The notes: generated by a model not told the origin, from the letters alone. DNA of 64,000 nucleotides from Streptantibioticus_A sp037034305 (GCA_037034305.1 JBAGJY010000004.1:62001-126000), one strand, 5' to 3'; positions 17,372-25,538 are shown, numbered from the stretch's first letter. Translations and numbers: made by a program.

Positions 17372-17399
17372 TTGCTGGGCCCGACCTGCGCGTTAGGGT
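17372..17399 (+). promoter_or_regulatory. Promoter of clpP1-clpP2
   Basis: -35 TTGCTG (17372-17377), 16-base spacer, -10 TAGGGT (17394-17399). The predicted transcript start near 17406 gives a leader of about 115 bases before the clpP1 GTG. Confidence 0.5.
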
Positions 17400-17521
17400 C
17401 CGTAGTAACGAGGGCAGGGGAGTCCCTTGACGGCGCTGGAGTCAGCTCGGCAACGCACCCCGCGCCCTACGAGAAGACGCGAAGACGGCGCGTCGCCGTC
17501 CGACAACGAGCAGGTGGATAC

Positions 17522-18160
17522 GTGACGACTCCGCAGATTCAGACGCCTGGACTTCTGATGCCCACCGCCAGCACGCCGACCGGCGGACCGGGCCTGGGCG
17601 ACGCGGTCTACAGCCGACTGCTCGACGAACGCATCATCTTCCTCGGCCAGGCCGTAGACGACGACATCGCCAACCGGATCTGCGCGCAGATGCTGCTGCT
17701 CGCCGCGGACCCGACCAAGGACATCTACCTCTACATCAACTCGCCGGGCGGTTCCGTGACCGCCGGTTTCGCGATCTACGACACCATGCAGTACATCAAG
17801 AACGACGTGGTGACGATCGCGATGGGCCTGGCCGCCTCCATGGGCCAGTTCCTGCTCACCGCGGGCACCCCCGGCAAGCGCTTCGCCCTGCCCAACGCCG
17901 ACATCCTGATGCACCAGGGCTCGGCCGGTCTGGGTGGTTCCGCCTCCGACATCAAGATCCAGGCCGAGCAGCTGCTGCGCACCAAGAAGCGGATGGAGCA
18001 GCTCACCTCCGCGCACACCGGCCAGACCGTCGAGACGATCAACCGCGACGCCGACCGCGACCGCTGGTTCACCGCGGAGGAGGCCAAGGAGTACGGGCTG
18101 ATCGACGAGGTCATGAGCACCGCCGCGGACGTTCCCGGTGGCGGCGGCACCGGCGCGTGA
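17522..18160 (+). CDS. clpP1: ATP-dependent Clp protease proteolytic subunit ClpP1
   Basis: This serine peptidase subunit forms the mixed ClpP1-ClpP2 barrel that degrades substrates fed by ClpX or ClpC. The protein has 212 residues. The catalytic Ser106 is in GLAASMGQF and His131 in LMHQGSAG; Asp180 or Asp176 of NRDADRDRW completes the triad. INSPGGSVTAG is the oligopeptide-binding strand. GTG 17522 has AGGTGG upstream. A removable N-terminal stretch (about residues 1-25) precedes the core GDAVYSRLLDERIIFLG. It is the first gene of the clpP1-clpP2 operon, under a probable ClgR box. Confidence 0.97.
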   Translation: MTTPQIQTPGLLMPTASTPTGGPGLGDAVYSRLLDERIIFLGQAVDDDIANRICAQMLLLAADPTKDIYLYINSPGGSVTAGFAIYDTMQYIKNDVVTIAMGLAASMGQFLLTAGTPGKRFALPNADILMHQGSAGLGGSASDIKIQAEQLLRTKKRMEQLTSAHTGQTVETINRDADRDRWFTAEEAKEYGLIDEVMSTAADVPGGGGTGA

Positions 18161-18236
18161 GGCCGTTCCGCACGAGTTGCGGCCACCCGGTTACGCTTCC
18201 CCTCCCCGCTCACCCCTCAGGACGGTGAACCCCATC

Positions 18237-18908
18237 ATGAACACCCCGAACCCGCTCGCCCTTCAGGAGGGCCTGGACGCCCGCCGCTCGCTGGGCGCGG
18301 AGTCCCGTTACATCGTGCCGCGCTTCGTGGAGCGCACCTCGCAGGGCGTGCGGGAGTACGACCCTTACGCCAAGCTGTTCGAGGAGCGGGTGATCTTCCT
18401 CGGTGTACAGATCGACGACGCCTCCGCCAACGACGTGATGGCGCAGCTGCTGTGCCTGGAGTCGATGGACCCGGACCGTGACATCTCGATCTACATCAAC
18501 TCGCCCGGCGGCTCGTTCACCGCGATGACGGCGATCTACGACACCATGCAGTTCGTCAAGCCGGACATCCAGACGGTCTGCCTCGGCCAGGCGGCCTCCG
18601 CCGCGGCCGTGCTGCTCGCCGCCGGTACGCCTGGCAAGCGCATGGCGCTGCCCAACGCCCGGGTGCTGATCCACCAGCCGTACACCGAGACCGGCCGGGC
18701 GCAGATCTCGGACCTGGAGATCCAGGCCAACGAGATCACGCGGATGCGCACCCAGATGGAGGAGATGCTGGCCAAGCACTCCAGCCGGTCCTCGGAGCAG
18801 ATCCGTGAGGACATCGAGCGCGACAAGATCCTCACTGCCGAGGACGCGCTGTCCTTCGGTTTCGTGGACCAGATCACATCGTCCCGTAAGGCCGCGGTCT
18901 CGGCCTGA
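18237..18908 (+). CDS. clpP2: ATP-dependent Clp protease proteolytic subunit ClpP2
   Basis: This is the partner subunit of ClpP1 in the hetero-oligomeric Clp protease. The protein has 223 residues. Ser121 (GQAASAAAVL) and His146 (VLIHQPY) are spaced exactly as in ClpP1. The actinobacterial ClpP2 marker SRYIVPRFVERTSQGVREYD precedes the core. The start is uncertain: ATG 18237 has only a distant AGGA, and GTG 18225 is in frame with AGGA very close to it. It follows clpP1 by 76 bases and is co-transcribed in relatives. A hairpin follows at 18932. Confidence 0.96.
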   Translation: MNTPNPLALQEGLDARRSLGAESRYIVPRFVERTSQGVREYDPYAKLFEERVIFLGVQIDDASANDVMAQLLCLESMDPDRDISIYINSPGGSFTAMTAIYDTMQFVKPDIQTVCLGQAASAAAVLLAAGTPGKRMALPNARVLIHQPYTETGRAQISDLEIQANEITRMRTQMEEMLAKHSSRSSEQIREDIERDKILTAEDALSFGFVDQITSSRKAAVSA

Positions 18909-18931
18909 GACAGGCCCGACGGCACCGTTAA

Positions 18932-18966
18932 CCCCTTGGGTCGACAGGACGAGTCGGCCCAAGGGG
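18932..18966 (+). terminator. Hairpin between clpP2 and clpX
   Basis: A 14-bp stem (CCCCTTGGGTCGAC against GTCGGCCCAAGGGG, one G-T pair) surrounds a 7-base loop. There is no T-run. It may partly uncouple clpX from the clpP operon. Confidence 0.7.
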
Positions 18967-19058
18967 GGCCCACACGAGGGGTCCGGCAAGGTACCGTCGG
19001 AGATTAGGCACCAGGCTCCGTTGAACAAGGCGGATCCCAGGCGAAGGGGAAGCACCTC

Positions 19059-20348
19059 GTGGCACGCATCGGTGATGGCGGCGATCTGCTCAAGTGCTCG
19101 TTTTGCGGTAAGAGTCAGAAGCAGGTGAAGAAGCTCATCGCAGGGCCTGGTGTGTACATCTGCGACGAGTGCATCGACCTGTGCAACGAGATCATCGAGG
19201 AGGAGCTCGCCGAGTCCTCCGAAGTGCGGTGGGAGGACCTGCCCAAGCCGCGCGAGATCTACGAGTTCCTCGAGGGCTACGTCGTCGGCCAGGAGCCCGC
19301 GAAGAAGGCGCTGTCGGTCGCCGTCTACAACCACTACAAGCGGGTGCAGGCGGGCGAGAACGGCGGCGGCAGAGGCCATGACGACGGCATCGAGCTGGCC
19401 AAGTCGAACATCCTGCTGCTCGGTCCCACCGGCTCCGGCAAGACGCTGCTGGCCCAGACCCTCGCGCGGATGCTGAACGTCCCGTTCGCCATCGCCGACG
19501 CCACGGCGCTCACCGAGGCCGGGTACGTGGGCGAGGACGTCGAGAACATCCTGCTGAAGCTGATCCAGGCGGCCGACTACGACGTCAAGAAGGCCGAGAC
19601 CGGGATCATCTACATCGACGAGATCGACAAGGTCGCGCGCAAGAGCGAGAACCCCTCCATTACTCGTGATGTGTCGGGTGAGGGCGTCCAGCAGGCGCTG
19701 CTGAAGATCCTGGAGGGCACCACCGCCTCGGTGCCGCCGCAGGGCGGCCGTAAGCACCCGCACCAGGAGTTCATCCAGATCGACACCACCAACGTGCTGT
19801 TCATCGTCGGTGGCGCGTTCGCCGGTCTGGAGAAGATCATCGAGGCCCGGGCGGGCGCCAAGGGCATCGGCTTCGGCGCGACCATCCGCTCCAAGCGGGA
19901 GCTGGACCAGGTCGACCAGTTCGCCGACATCATGCCGGAGGACCTGGTGAAGTTCGGGATGATCCCGGAGTTCATCGGCCGTCTGCCGGTCATCACCAGC
20001 GTGCACAACCTCGACCGCGAGGCGCTGCTGAAGATCCTGGTCGAGCCGCGTAACGCCCTGGTGAAGCAGTACCAACGACTCTTCGAACTCGACGGTGTCG
20101 AGCTGGAGTTCGACCGCCCGGCCCTGGAGGCCATCGCCGACCAGGCGATCCTGCGCGGCACCGGGGCGCGGGGACTGCGCGCCATCATGGAAGAGGTGCT
20201 GCAGTCGGTGATGTACGAGGTGCCGTCCCGCAAGGACGTGGCCCGGGTCGTCATCACCGAGGAGGTCGTTCACTCGAACGTGAATCCCACGCTGGTGCCG
20301 CGCAGCACGCGCGGTGACGCGGGGGAGCGGCACGAGAAGAGCGCGTGA
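19059..20348 (+). CDS. clpX: ATP-dependent Clp protease ATPase subunit ClpX
   Basis: ClpX is a hexameric AAA+ unfoldase that recognises tagged substrates and threads them into ClpP. The protein has 429 residues. The N-terminal C4 zinc finger is CSFCGKSQ ... YICDECIDLC (about 10-40). Walker A is GPTGSGKT (near 125-132) and Walker B is IIYIDEIDKVA. The ClpP-docking IGF loop appears as GIGFGA, pore loop GYVGED is present, and the C-terminal sensor region is GARGLRAIME. GTG 19059 has AAGGGG about 10 bases upstream. It ends before two strong hairpins. Confidence 0.98.
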   Translation: MARIGDGGDLLKCSFCGKSQKQVKKLIAGPGVYICDECIDLCNEIIEEELAESSEVRWEDLPKPREIYEFLEGYVVGQEPAKKALSVAVYNHYKRVQAGENGGGRGHDDGIELAKSNILLLGPTGSGKTLLAQTLARMLNVPFAIADATALTEAGYVGEDVENILLKLIQAADYDVKKAETGIIYIDEIDKVARKSENPSITRDVSGEGVQQALLKILEGTTASVPPQGGRKHPHQEFIQIDTTNVLFIVGGAFAGLEKIIEARAGAKGIGFGATIRSKRELDQVDQFADIMPEDLVKFGMIPEFIGRLPVITSVHNLDREALLKILVEPRNALVKQYQRLFELDGVELEFDRPALEAIADQAILRGTGARGLRAIMEEVLQSVMYEVPSRKDVARVVITEEVVHSNVNPTLVPRSTRGDAGERHEKSA

Positions 20349-20361
20349 CGCGCTGACGTGC

Positions 20362-20426
20362 GGGGCCGCCCCTCGGGGCGGCCCTCAGCCGGTAAGGGGC
20401 ACTCGCCATGGCGGGCGCCCCTTACC
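20362..20426. terminator. Two adjacent hairpins between clpX and the oxidoreductase gene
   Basis: The first is GGGCCGCCCC-type, 20363-20383. The second is a perfect 10-bp stem, GGTAAGGGGC (20391-20400) with 20417-20426. They separate convergent genes; the second lies partly inside the end of the minus-strand oxidoreductase gene. Confidence 0.8.
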
Positions 20427-21489
20427 GCCTGTCTTGGAGCTGCACGACGACGGTGCCCAGGTGCCGCCCCTCGATCACCTCGCACAGCGCCTGTGGGGCG
20501 CGCTCGATGCCGGTGACCCGGGTGTACGGGAAGCGAAGCTCGCCGGAGTGCAGCCAGGCCCCGAACATCCCCGGCCACCGCGCGCGTTCCCGGGCGGGGA
20601 CGTCGTCCGCGCTGAAACCGCGCATCACGATCCGCTTGACCAGCAGTTGGAACGAGTCCAGCTCGACCGGGGCCGCCGTCCCCGTACCGTGCCGCGCCAA
20701 CTGCCCGGACAGCGCGCCGACCAGGGCGAAGCGGGCACCGTCGCGCGCCGCCGAGACGGCTGCCCGGAGCTGGTCGCCGCCGACGCCGTCCAAGAGCACG
20801 TCGATGCCCTCGGGGGCGGCCTCGGCCAACTGCCCGGCGATCGGCCGGGTGCCGCGGAGCACGGCCGCGTCATAGCCCAGCTCGGCCACCAGACGCTCGG
20901 CCTTGCGCTGGGACCCGGTACTGCCGATGACCCGTGCCGCGCCCAGCAGCCGGGCGAGCTGCCCGGCCATCGAGCCGATCGCCCCGGTCGCGCCGGTGAC
21001 GAACACCGTGTCCCCGGGCCGGACTTCGGCGCCCCAGCGCAGCGCGGCGTACGCGGTCCAGGCGTGCGACAGATGGGCGACCGGGTCCGGCAGCGCGGCG
21101 TCCAGCGGGGAGCACTGGTCGGCGGGCACGGCCGCGTACTCCCGCCAGCCCTGCCAGTGCGAGACCAGGTCGCCCGGCCGCAGCCCGCTGTCCTGAGGTG
21201 CCGAGACGACCTCGCCTATCGTCTCCTCGAACGGCGTCTCACCCGGGCGCACCACGGGGAACGGCACGCCGTCCACGTCCTGCGCGCCCTCACTGATCAT
21301 CATGCGCAGCGAGGCGGAGATCCGGAAGAAGCGGTTGCGGACCAGCGCCTCGCCCGGTGCGGGGCGCGGTAGCGGGACGTCAGCGACGGTGAAGTGCTCG
21401 GGGCCCGGCAGGCCCTTCGGCCGGGCGGCCAGTCGCACCGCGCGGTGCGTTCGCGGCAGGGCGGGGGTAGCGGGATTCGGCATCGTCAT
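20422..21489 (-). CDS. NADP-dependent MDR oxidoreductase (zinc-independent, CurA/LTB4DH-like)
   Basis: This 355-residue medium-chain dehydrogenase/reductase belongs to the zinc-free branch that reduces activated double bonds (leukotriene B4 dehydrogenase, curcumin reductase). The catalytic GroES-like domain occupies the first half with LVRNRFFRISASLRMMI. The Rossmann motif is VFVTGATGAIGSMAGQLARL, then GSTGSQRKAERL for NADPH phosphate binding, and VLLDGVGGDQL follows. No zinc ligands are seen. ATG 21489 has GGAAGGACC just upstream. It is divergent from the Lrp-type regulator at 21621, a likely controller. The physiological substrate is unknown. Confidence 0.88.
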   Translation of the reverse strand: MTMPNPATPALPRTHRAVRLAARPKGLPGPEHFTVADVPLPRPAPGEALVRNRFFRISASLRMMISEGAQDVDGVPFPVVRPGETPFEETIGEVVSAPQDSGLRPGDLVSHWQGWREYAAVPADQCSPLDAALPDPVAHLSHAWTAYAALRWGAEVRPGDTVFVTGATGAIGSMAGQLARLLGAARVIGSTGSQRKAERLVAELGYDAAVLRGTRPIAGQLAEAAPEGIDVLLDGVGGDQLRAAVSAARDGARFALVGALSGQLARHGTGTAAPVELDSFQLLVKRIVMRGFSADDVPARERARWPGMFGAWLHSGELRFPYTRVTGIERAPQALCEVIEGRHLGTVVVQLQDRR

Positions 21490-21575
21490 TGGGTCCTTCC
21501 AGTTCCAAGCAGCCGACTGAGGTCTGGGCTAGCGTGGAACGACGGACGCGAAAGACTCCACACCAGACGTTCCGT

Positions 21576-21594
21576 TGGTGGATTCCTTCCACCA
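21576..21594. promoter_or_regulatory. Inverted repeat between the oxidoreductase and Lrp genes
   Basis: TGGTGGA-ttcct-TCCACCA, a perfect 7-5-7 inverted repeat 26 bases before the regulator's ATG and 86 bases from the oxidoreductase start. Lrp-type regulators usually bind near their own gene, so this is a candidate operator. Confidence 0.45.
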
Positions 21595-21620
21595 CAAGCC
21601 GTGTCCTGAGGGAAACATCC

Positions 21621-22616
21621 ATGCTCGACGAGGTGGACCGAGGTCTGATCCACGCCCTGCACATCGACGGCCGGGCGCCGTTCAGCCGGATCGCCGGGGC
21701 CCTCGGCGTGTCGACGCAGACCGTGGCCCGCCGCTACCGGCGGCTGTACGCCGACGCGGCGCTGCGGGTGGTCGCGCTGGCCGACCCGGACCACGCCGAC
21801 CAGGCGCAGTGGATCGTGCGGCTGACCGCGGGCCCGCGCACCGCCCAGGACCTGGCGCACGCCCTGGCCCGCCGGTCCGACACCTCCTGGGTGAAGCTCG
21901 CCTCCGGCGGCACGGAGATCCTGGCGATCGTGCGCACCCCGACCAGTGCCGCTGGCGACCACTCGCTACTGCTTGCGGACATTCCGCGCACCGCGGGCAT
22001 CACCGGCGTCAGCGCCCACTATGTGCTGCACACCTACCTGGGCGGTCCCACCGCCTGGCGCGGCCACCTGGGCACCCTGACCGAACGCCAACAGCGCCAA
22101 ATCCGGCCGCCCGTCGCCTCGTTGACGCGCGGGGACAGGCCGCTGACCGAGTCCGACGGCCTGCTGCTGGCCGCCCTGCAGCACGACGGACGGGCCAGCC
22201 ACGCCGAACTCGCCGAGGCCACCGGCTGGTCACCGGCGACCGTCGCCCGCCGCCTGGCCGACCTTCGGGCGAACGGCGCGGTCTTCTTCGACGTCGAGTT
22301 CAACGACGCACTCCTCGGCGCCGCCACCCAGGCGCTGCTGTGGATGGCGGTGGCCCCCGCCCACCTGGACCAGGTGGCCACGACGCTCTCCGGGCACCCC
22401 GAACTGGCCTACGTGGCCGCCACAACCGGCCCGACCAACCTCCTGGCCCACGCCCTGTGCCCCACCCCGGCCGCGCTCCACACGTATCTGACCCGGCACC
22501 TCGGCACCCTGGAGGGCATCCACACCCTGGAGACGGCGCCGGTACTGCGCACCGTGAAGGCGGCTGGCCCCCTTTCGGCGATCAGCCGTCGCCCGCGACC
22601 CTCGCGTGGTCACTGA
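21621..22616 (+). CDS. Lrp/AsnC-family regulator with two tandem Lrp units
   Basis: This 331-residue regulator contains two AsnC-type winged helices. The first (about 3-42) is DEVDRGLIHALHIDGRAPFS with GALGVSTQTVARRYRRL; the second (about 175-215) is ESDGLLLAALQHDGRASHAE with GWSPATVARRLADL. Each is followed by a RAM-like sensor domain. Ordinary Lrp proteins are about 150 residues with one unit, so this is the duplicated form known in actinobacteria. ATG 21621 has TGAGGGA upstream. It is divergent from the MDR oxidoreductase. Its 3' end overlaps the convergent 22582-22812 gene by 35 bases. The ligand is unknown. Confidence 0.88.
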   Translation: MLDEVDRGLIHALHIDGRAPFSRIAGALGVSTQTVARRYRRLYADAALRVVALADPDHADQAQWIVRLTAGPRTAQDLAHALARRSDTSWVKLASGGTEILAIVRTPTSAAGDHSLLLADIPRTAGITGVSAHYVLHTYLGGPTAWRGHLGTLTERQQRQIRPPVASLTRGDRPLTESDGLLLAALQHDGRASHAELAEATGWSPATVARRLADLRANGAVFFDVEFNDALLGAATQALLWMAVAPAHLDQVATTLSGHPELAYVAATTGPTNLLAHALCPTPAALHTYLTRHLGTLEGIHTLETAPVLRTVKAAGPLSAISRRPRPSRGH

Positions 22617-22812
22617 ACGCCCGCCTGAACAGGTCGTGTCCGGTGCGGACGGTGTGCCGCAGACACCACTCCAGCACCGTGTCCGGATCGCCTTGCGCGC
22701 CGGACCCCGCGCCACAGCCGCGCGCGACGCAGAACGCCTCGCAGACAATGCCGCCTTCGGGGACGTGGCGGACCGTGTGCGAGAGGAGGCGATGGACGTC
22801 TTTGGCGGTCAC
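22582..22812 (-). CDS. Small Cys-containing protein, DUF7848-like
   Basis: This 76-residue cytoplasmic protein has CEAFCVARGCGAGSG, then DPDTVLEWCLRHTVRTGHDL and RRAFSDHARV. The order Cys-x3-Cys ... CGAxSG ... EW-x-H-x3-T-H-x6-F-x-D resembles a family I know from Streptomyces as DUF7848 (from memory). GTG 22812 overlaps the stop of the 60-aa gene by 4 bases (GTGA), so translation is probably coupled. Its end overlaps the Lrp gene. Such pairs commonly stand beside an XRE regulator, as here. Function unknown; metal binding by the Cys/His residues is possible. Confidence 0.65.
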   Translation of the reverse strand: MTAKDVHRLLSHTVRHVPEGGIVCEAFCVARGCGAGSGAQGDPDTVLEWCLRHTVRTGHDLFRRAFSDHARVAGDG

Positions 22813-22991
22813 GCTTCCACCACCACGGTGACCTGGTGCACGGTGCGGAGGTGACGGCGCGCGAGGACGCGGTAGTCGGTCTCCTTGCTGGGGTCCCGCT
22901 GTGAACGAGCCTCCTGTTCAGCGGAGTTGAGCTGTGCGCACTCGGCGCAGTCCGACACGTAGGGGAGCTTTGGTGTGAGCTGTCCTGTCAT
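22809..22991 (-). CDS. Small CxxC protein, 60 aa, unknown
   Basis: The visible features are DCAECAQLNSAEQEARSQRD (a CxxC in a charged helix), then RVLARRHLRTVHQVTV. The CxxC plus the H-x4-H spacing near the end looks like a small zinc-binding module. ATG 22991 lacks an obvious ribosome site, so the start is provisional. It is the upstream partner of the DUF7848-like gene and divergent from the XRE regulator at 23064. I recall similar pairs in other streptomycetes, but no function. Confidence 0.6.
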   Translation of the reverse strand: MTGQLTPKLPYVSDCAECAQLNSAEQEARSQRDPSKETDYRVLARRHLRTVHQVTVVVEA

Positions 22992-23036
22992 GCGTTGACC
23001 GTGGCGGAGGATGCTGGCGAGACCCAGGCCAAGGAC

Positions 23037-23056
23037 CTATAGGCAGGCCGTATAGT
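23037..23056 (+). promoter_or_regulatory. Leaderless promoter and operator-like repeat of the XRE gene
   Basis: The -10 TATAGT (23051-23056) ends 7 bases before ATG 23064. It forms the right half of an inverted repeat CTATA-N9-TATAG (23037-23055), a candidate autoregulatory site for the encoded HTH protein. Confidence 0.5.
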
Positions 23057-23063
23057 CGTGTTC

Positions 23064-24314
23064 ATGGGCGATCACGCTCTGGATCTGTGGGCTCACCCTC
23101 GGCTGGCCGCGGCTGTCATGAACGCGGACTGGGCTGCCGTTTTCCGTACGTACCGCCAACTGGTGGGCGGAGTGAGCCAGTCGAAGCTCGGGGAACGGGT
23201 GGGGCTGGCACAGTCGGACGTGTCCGACATCGAGCGGGGGCGGCGCCGGGTGACCTCCCTGGAGGTTCGGCAGCGTATCGTCGCTGGGCTCGGCATCCCG
23301 GACGGGCTGCTGAAGGGCGACGCTCGCCCCTGCACTGGGCCAGTGGCGAGCTTGGCGCTGGAGAGTGTGGCGCCGGACGAAGACCTGCTGGCCCGGGTGG
23401 CGAGTGCTGTGGAGGGCTCCACCTGCCCGGACCACGCGACCCTGGACTGGCTTGAGCGCTTGCTGGCCGAACACAGAAGGGCGGAGGACCTCATCGGTTC
23501 GCGGCCGCTGGTCGACGTGATGCGTCAGCAGTTGCGGACTGTCGTGGGGCTCCATGGTTCCGCGCGGGGGCGTTTGCCCGACCGTGCGGTCCGACTGGCC
23601 GCCGAGCACGCGCAGTTCCTCGCTTGGATGGCTCAGGACCAGGGTGCGAGTGCGGCTGCGCTGGCATGGTACGACCGGTCGCACGAGTGGGCGTTGGAGG
23701 CGGGAGACGCCGACATGGCGGCTACGACGCTGAGCATGAAGGCTCACATGGCGTGGTCCGCGGGGCGCGGCACCCGCTGTGTACGGCTCGCGGAGGCCGC
23801 GCGGTGGTCGGCGCCCGGCGCCTCACGTGGGGTCCGGGGCATGGCCGCGCAGATGGCGGCTCGTGGCCATGCGCTGAACAGGGAAGGCGACGATGCCCGC
23901 CGCCTGCTTGACGAGGCCCAGAGCCTGATCAGTCGCGCCGCCGAGCGCCCGGAGGACGAGCCGCCGTGGATGTACTTCTACGACGAGACGTGGTTCACGC
24001 TCCAACGAGGCATGGCGGAGATGCACTTGGGCGCGTGGCGCGCCGCGACCGACCAGTTGACGAGTGGGCTCGCCGCGCTGCCGGACCACTACAGGCGCGA
24101 CAAGGCCTGGTATCGCGCTTGTCTTGCCCATGCTCTCGCCGGAGCAGGGGAGGCCAGTGAGGCCTTGGTGGTCGCCCTCGACTGCCTGCCGGACGCCGCG
24201 GCGGTCGGCCGTCCGCACTCGTGGAACGAACTCAACACGACCGCCGCCGTGTTGTTGAGGCGAGGGGCCAGCGAGGGGCGGGAGCTGATCACCGCGCTCA
24301 AGCAGTACGACTGA
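23064..24314 (+). CDS. XRE-family regulator with TPR-like C-terminal region
   Basis: This 416-residue protein has an N-terminal helix-turn-helix of Cro/CI type (about 23-80: YRQLVGGVSQSKLGERVGLA, then DIERGRRRV). A long Ala-rich helical region with tetratricopeptide-like repeats follows (ALAWYDRSHEWALEAGDADM, RLAEAARWSAPG, RRLLDEAQSLISRA). This layout is typical of Streptomyces regulators that sense a small peptide or protein partner; the ligand here is unknown. The start is ATG 23064, with a -10 hexamer 7 bases before it. It is divergent from two Cys-containing small genes that are plausible partners or targets. Confidence 0.85.
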   Translation: MGDHALDLWAHPRLAAAVMNADWAAVFRTYRQLVGGVSQSKLGERVGLAQSDVSDIERGRRRVTSLEVRQRIVAGLGIPDGLLKGDARPCTGPVASLALESVAPDEDLLARVASAVEGSTCPDHATLDWLERLLAEHRRAEDLIGSRPLVDVMRQQLRTVVGLHGSARGRLPDRAVRLAAEHAQFLAWMAQDQGASAAALAWYDRSHEWALEAGDADMAATTLSMKAHMAWSAGRGTRCVRLAEAARWSAPGASRGVRGMAAQMAARGHALNREGDDARRLLDEAQSLISRAAERPEDEPPWMYFYDETWFTLQRGMAEMHLGAWRAATDQLTSGLAALPDHYRRDKAWYRACLAHALAGAGEASEALVVALDCLPDAAAVGRPHSWNELNTTAAVLLRRGASEGRELITALKQYD

Positions 24315-24492
24315 GTCGGTGGGCGCGGACTCGCGAGGCAGTTGCGTACGCTGCCTGCGCAGTCCTGGCGTGTCGGCCGTTTCGGCCAACTTGTGCCGAG
24401 TTTGCGGTGTGTTCGATAAGGGGCAAAAGGGTGCAGAAGGTGTGACCGGTAAAACCGGGTGAGTGAGGGGTCTCTGCCGACGTTTGGAGAGA

Positions 24493-24531
24493 GGGGCGCG
24501 CCCGCCAGCGGTGGTTGCTGGCGGGCGCCCC
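24493..24531. terminator. Bidirectional hairpin
   Basis: GGGGCG(cg)CCCGCCAGC pairs with GCTGGCGGGCGCCCC around GGTGGTT, with one 2-base bulge. It lies between the convergent XRE gene and the 282-aa gene. The rest of 24315-24548 holds nothing recognisable. Confidence 0.8.
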
Positions 24532-24548
24532 TGATGTGTCGCGGTGAC

Positions 24549-25397
24549 TTACTTCTTGACCCGCACGTCGCTGCGCAGCTTGGCCGTGGTCTGCGCGAAG
24601 TCGGAGACGGACGGGGCGGTGGGCAGGCTGGTGGGGTTGGACGGGTCGACGCTCGGCATCCACATCACCATCGCGACAGTGCTGCTGTCACCCCAGACGC
24701 AGAACGGCGCCTGAGTGATCCCGTCATTCTCCGTCCCGCACTTCATCACGTCGCCGTCGAAGCCGGACGGGTGCTGCTCGGTCGTGGCCACCCCTTGGGT
24801 CGCCGACGTCTCCCCCTGGGTCACCGCCGTGATCAGCTTGTCCACGGCGGCCTTGGGGTCGGTGACGTCGCCGTACGCCCCGCCGAGAATCAGCTCGTCC
24901 TTGGTCGACTTCCAGGCTCCGCTGGCGGACGTCCCGTTCGTGATGCCCGAGTCACTGCCCTGGCTCGTGGGCGACTTCGCGTTCAGCTTCGACGACGCCG
25001 CCGGATCCTTGCTGTACTGCCCGCCCAGCACCGTGTCCGGTGCCGTCAGCTTGTAGTCGCCGCCTCCGCTGAGGCCGCCGCCGCTGCCCATGACGGCGAA
25101 GGCTATGCCGGCGCCCGCCACGACCACGACGGCGAGGAGGATGCCGATGACCTTGCCCGCGTTGCTCTTGGCCGGCGGGGGCGGCGGGGCCTGGCCGCCC
25201 CAAGCGGGCTGCTGGCCGTAGGGGTTGGGGGCCTGCTGCGGTACGCCGTAGGGCGCGTTGGCCGGGGGCTGGCCGTACGGGTTGGTGGGGGGCGGGCCCG
25301 GCTGCGGGGGGACGCCACCTTGCTGGGGGTAGCCGTAGCCGGGCTGCGGGCCGGGCTGCTGGCCGTATGGGTTCGGCGGTGGCTGGTTGAAGCTCAT
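24549..25397 (-). CDS. Pro/Gly-rich single-span membrane protein, extracellular domain unknown
   Basis: The protein has 282 residues. Residues 1-75 are a cytoplasmic tail of Pro-Tyr-Gly-Gln repeats (NPYGQQPG, NPYGQPPA, NPYGQQPA). One membrane helix follows (about 82-104, VIGILLAVVVVAGAGIAFAV) and then an extracellular region of about 175 residues. The outer part has two Cys (MKCGTENDG, APFCVWGD) about 12 apart, probably a disulfide. Such Pro-rich N-termini before one helix are frequent in Streptomyces envelope proteins. GGGAGGA precedes ATG 25397. It is divergent from valS. Function unknown. Confidence 0.8.
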   Translation of the reverse strand: MSFNQPPPNPYGQQPGPQPGYGYPQQGGVPPQPGPPPTNPYGQPPANAPYGVPQQAPNPYGQQPAWGGQAPPPPPAKSNAGKVIGILLAVVVVAGAGIAFAVMGSGGGLSGGGDYKLTAPDTVLGGQYSKDPAASSKLNAKSPTSQGSDSGITNGTSASGAWKSTKDELILGGAYGDVTDPKAAVDKLITAVTQGETSATQGVATTEQHPSGFDGDVMKCGTENDGITQAPFCVWGDSSTVAMVMWMPSVDPSNPTSLPTAPSVSDFAQTTAKLRSDVRVKK

Positions 25398-25526
25398 GGG
25401 TGTTGCGTCCTCCCGTTGAATGTCCTACGAGCGCCACATCCTTCCTCATCCCATGAGCACGTCAAAAGCCGGGTCCTCGTCCTGTTACCGGACGAAAGCC
25501 GTTCGGAGACCGAGTCGTGCCGCCCC

Positions 25527-25532
25527 TAGAAT
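25527..25532 (+). promoter_or_regulatory. -10 element (TAGAAT), leaderless valS promoter
   Basis: TAGAAT ends 6 bases before GTG 25539 and no ribosome site is seen, so transcription should begin at the start codon. Confidence 0.6.
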
Positions 25533-25538
25533 TGCCGC

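Noticed and set aside
18210..20333. Long open frame antisense to clpP2-clpX (707 codons, minus strand)
   Set aside because: It mirrors the codon pattern of the genuine genes on the other strand; the translation is Leu/Val/Gly/Arg-rich with no motif. High GC makes such shadows common.
22621..23057. Possible toxin-antitoxin interpretation of the two small genes
   Set aside because: Neither shows a known toxin or antitoxin fold; the Cys/His motifs fit a small partner protein better. Kept only as a speculative remark.
25398..25526. T-box riboswitch upstream of valS
   Set aside because: The sequence lacks the T-box bulge and specifier stem, and the -10 lies 6 bases before the start codon, leaving no room for a leader.
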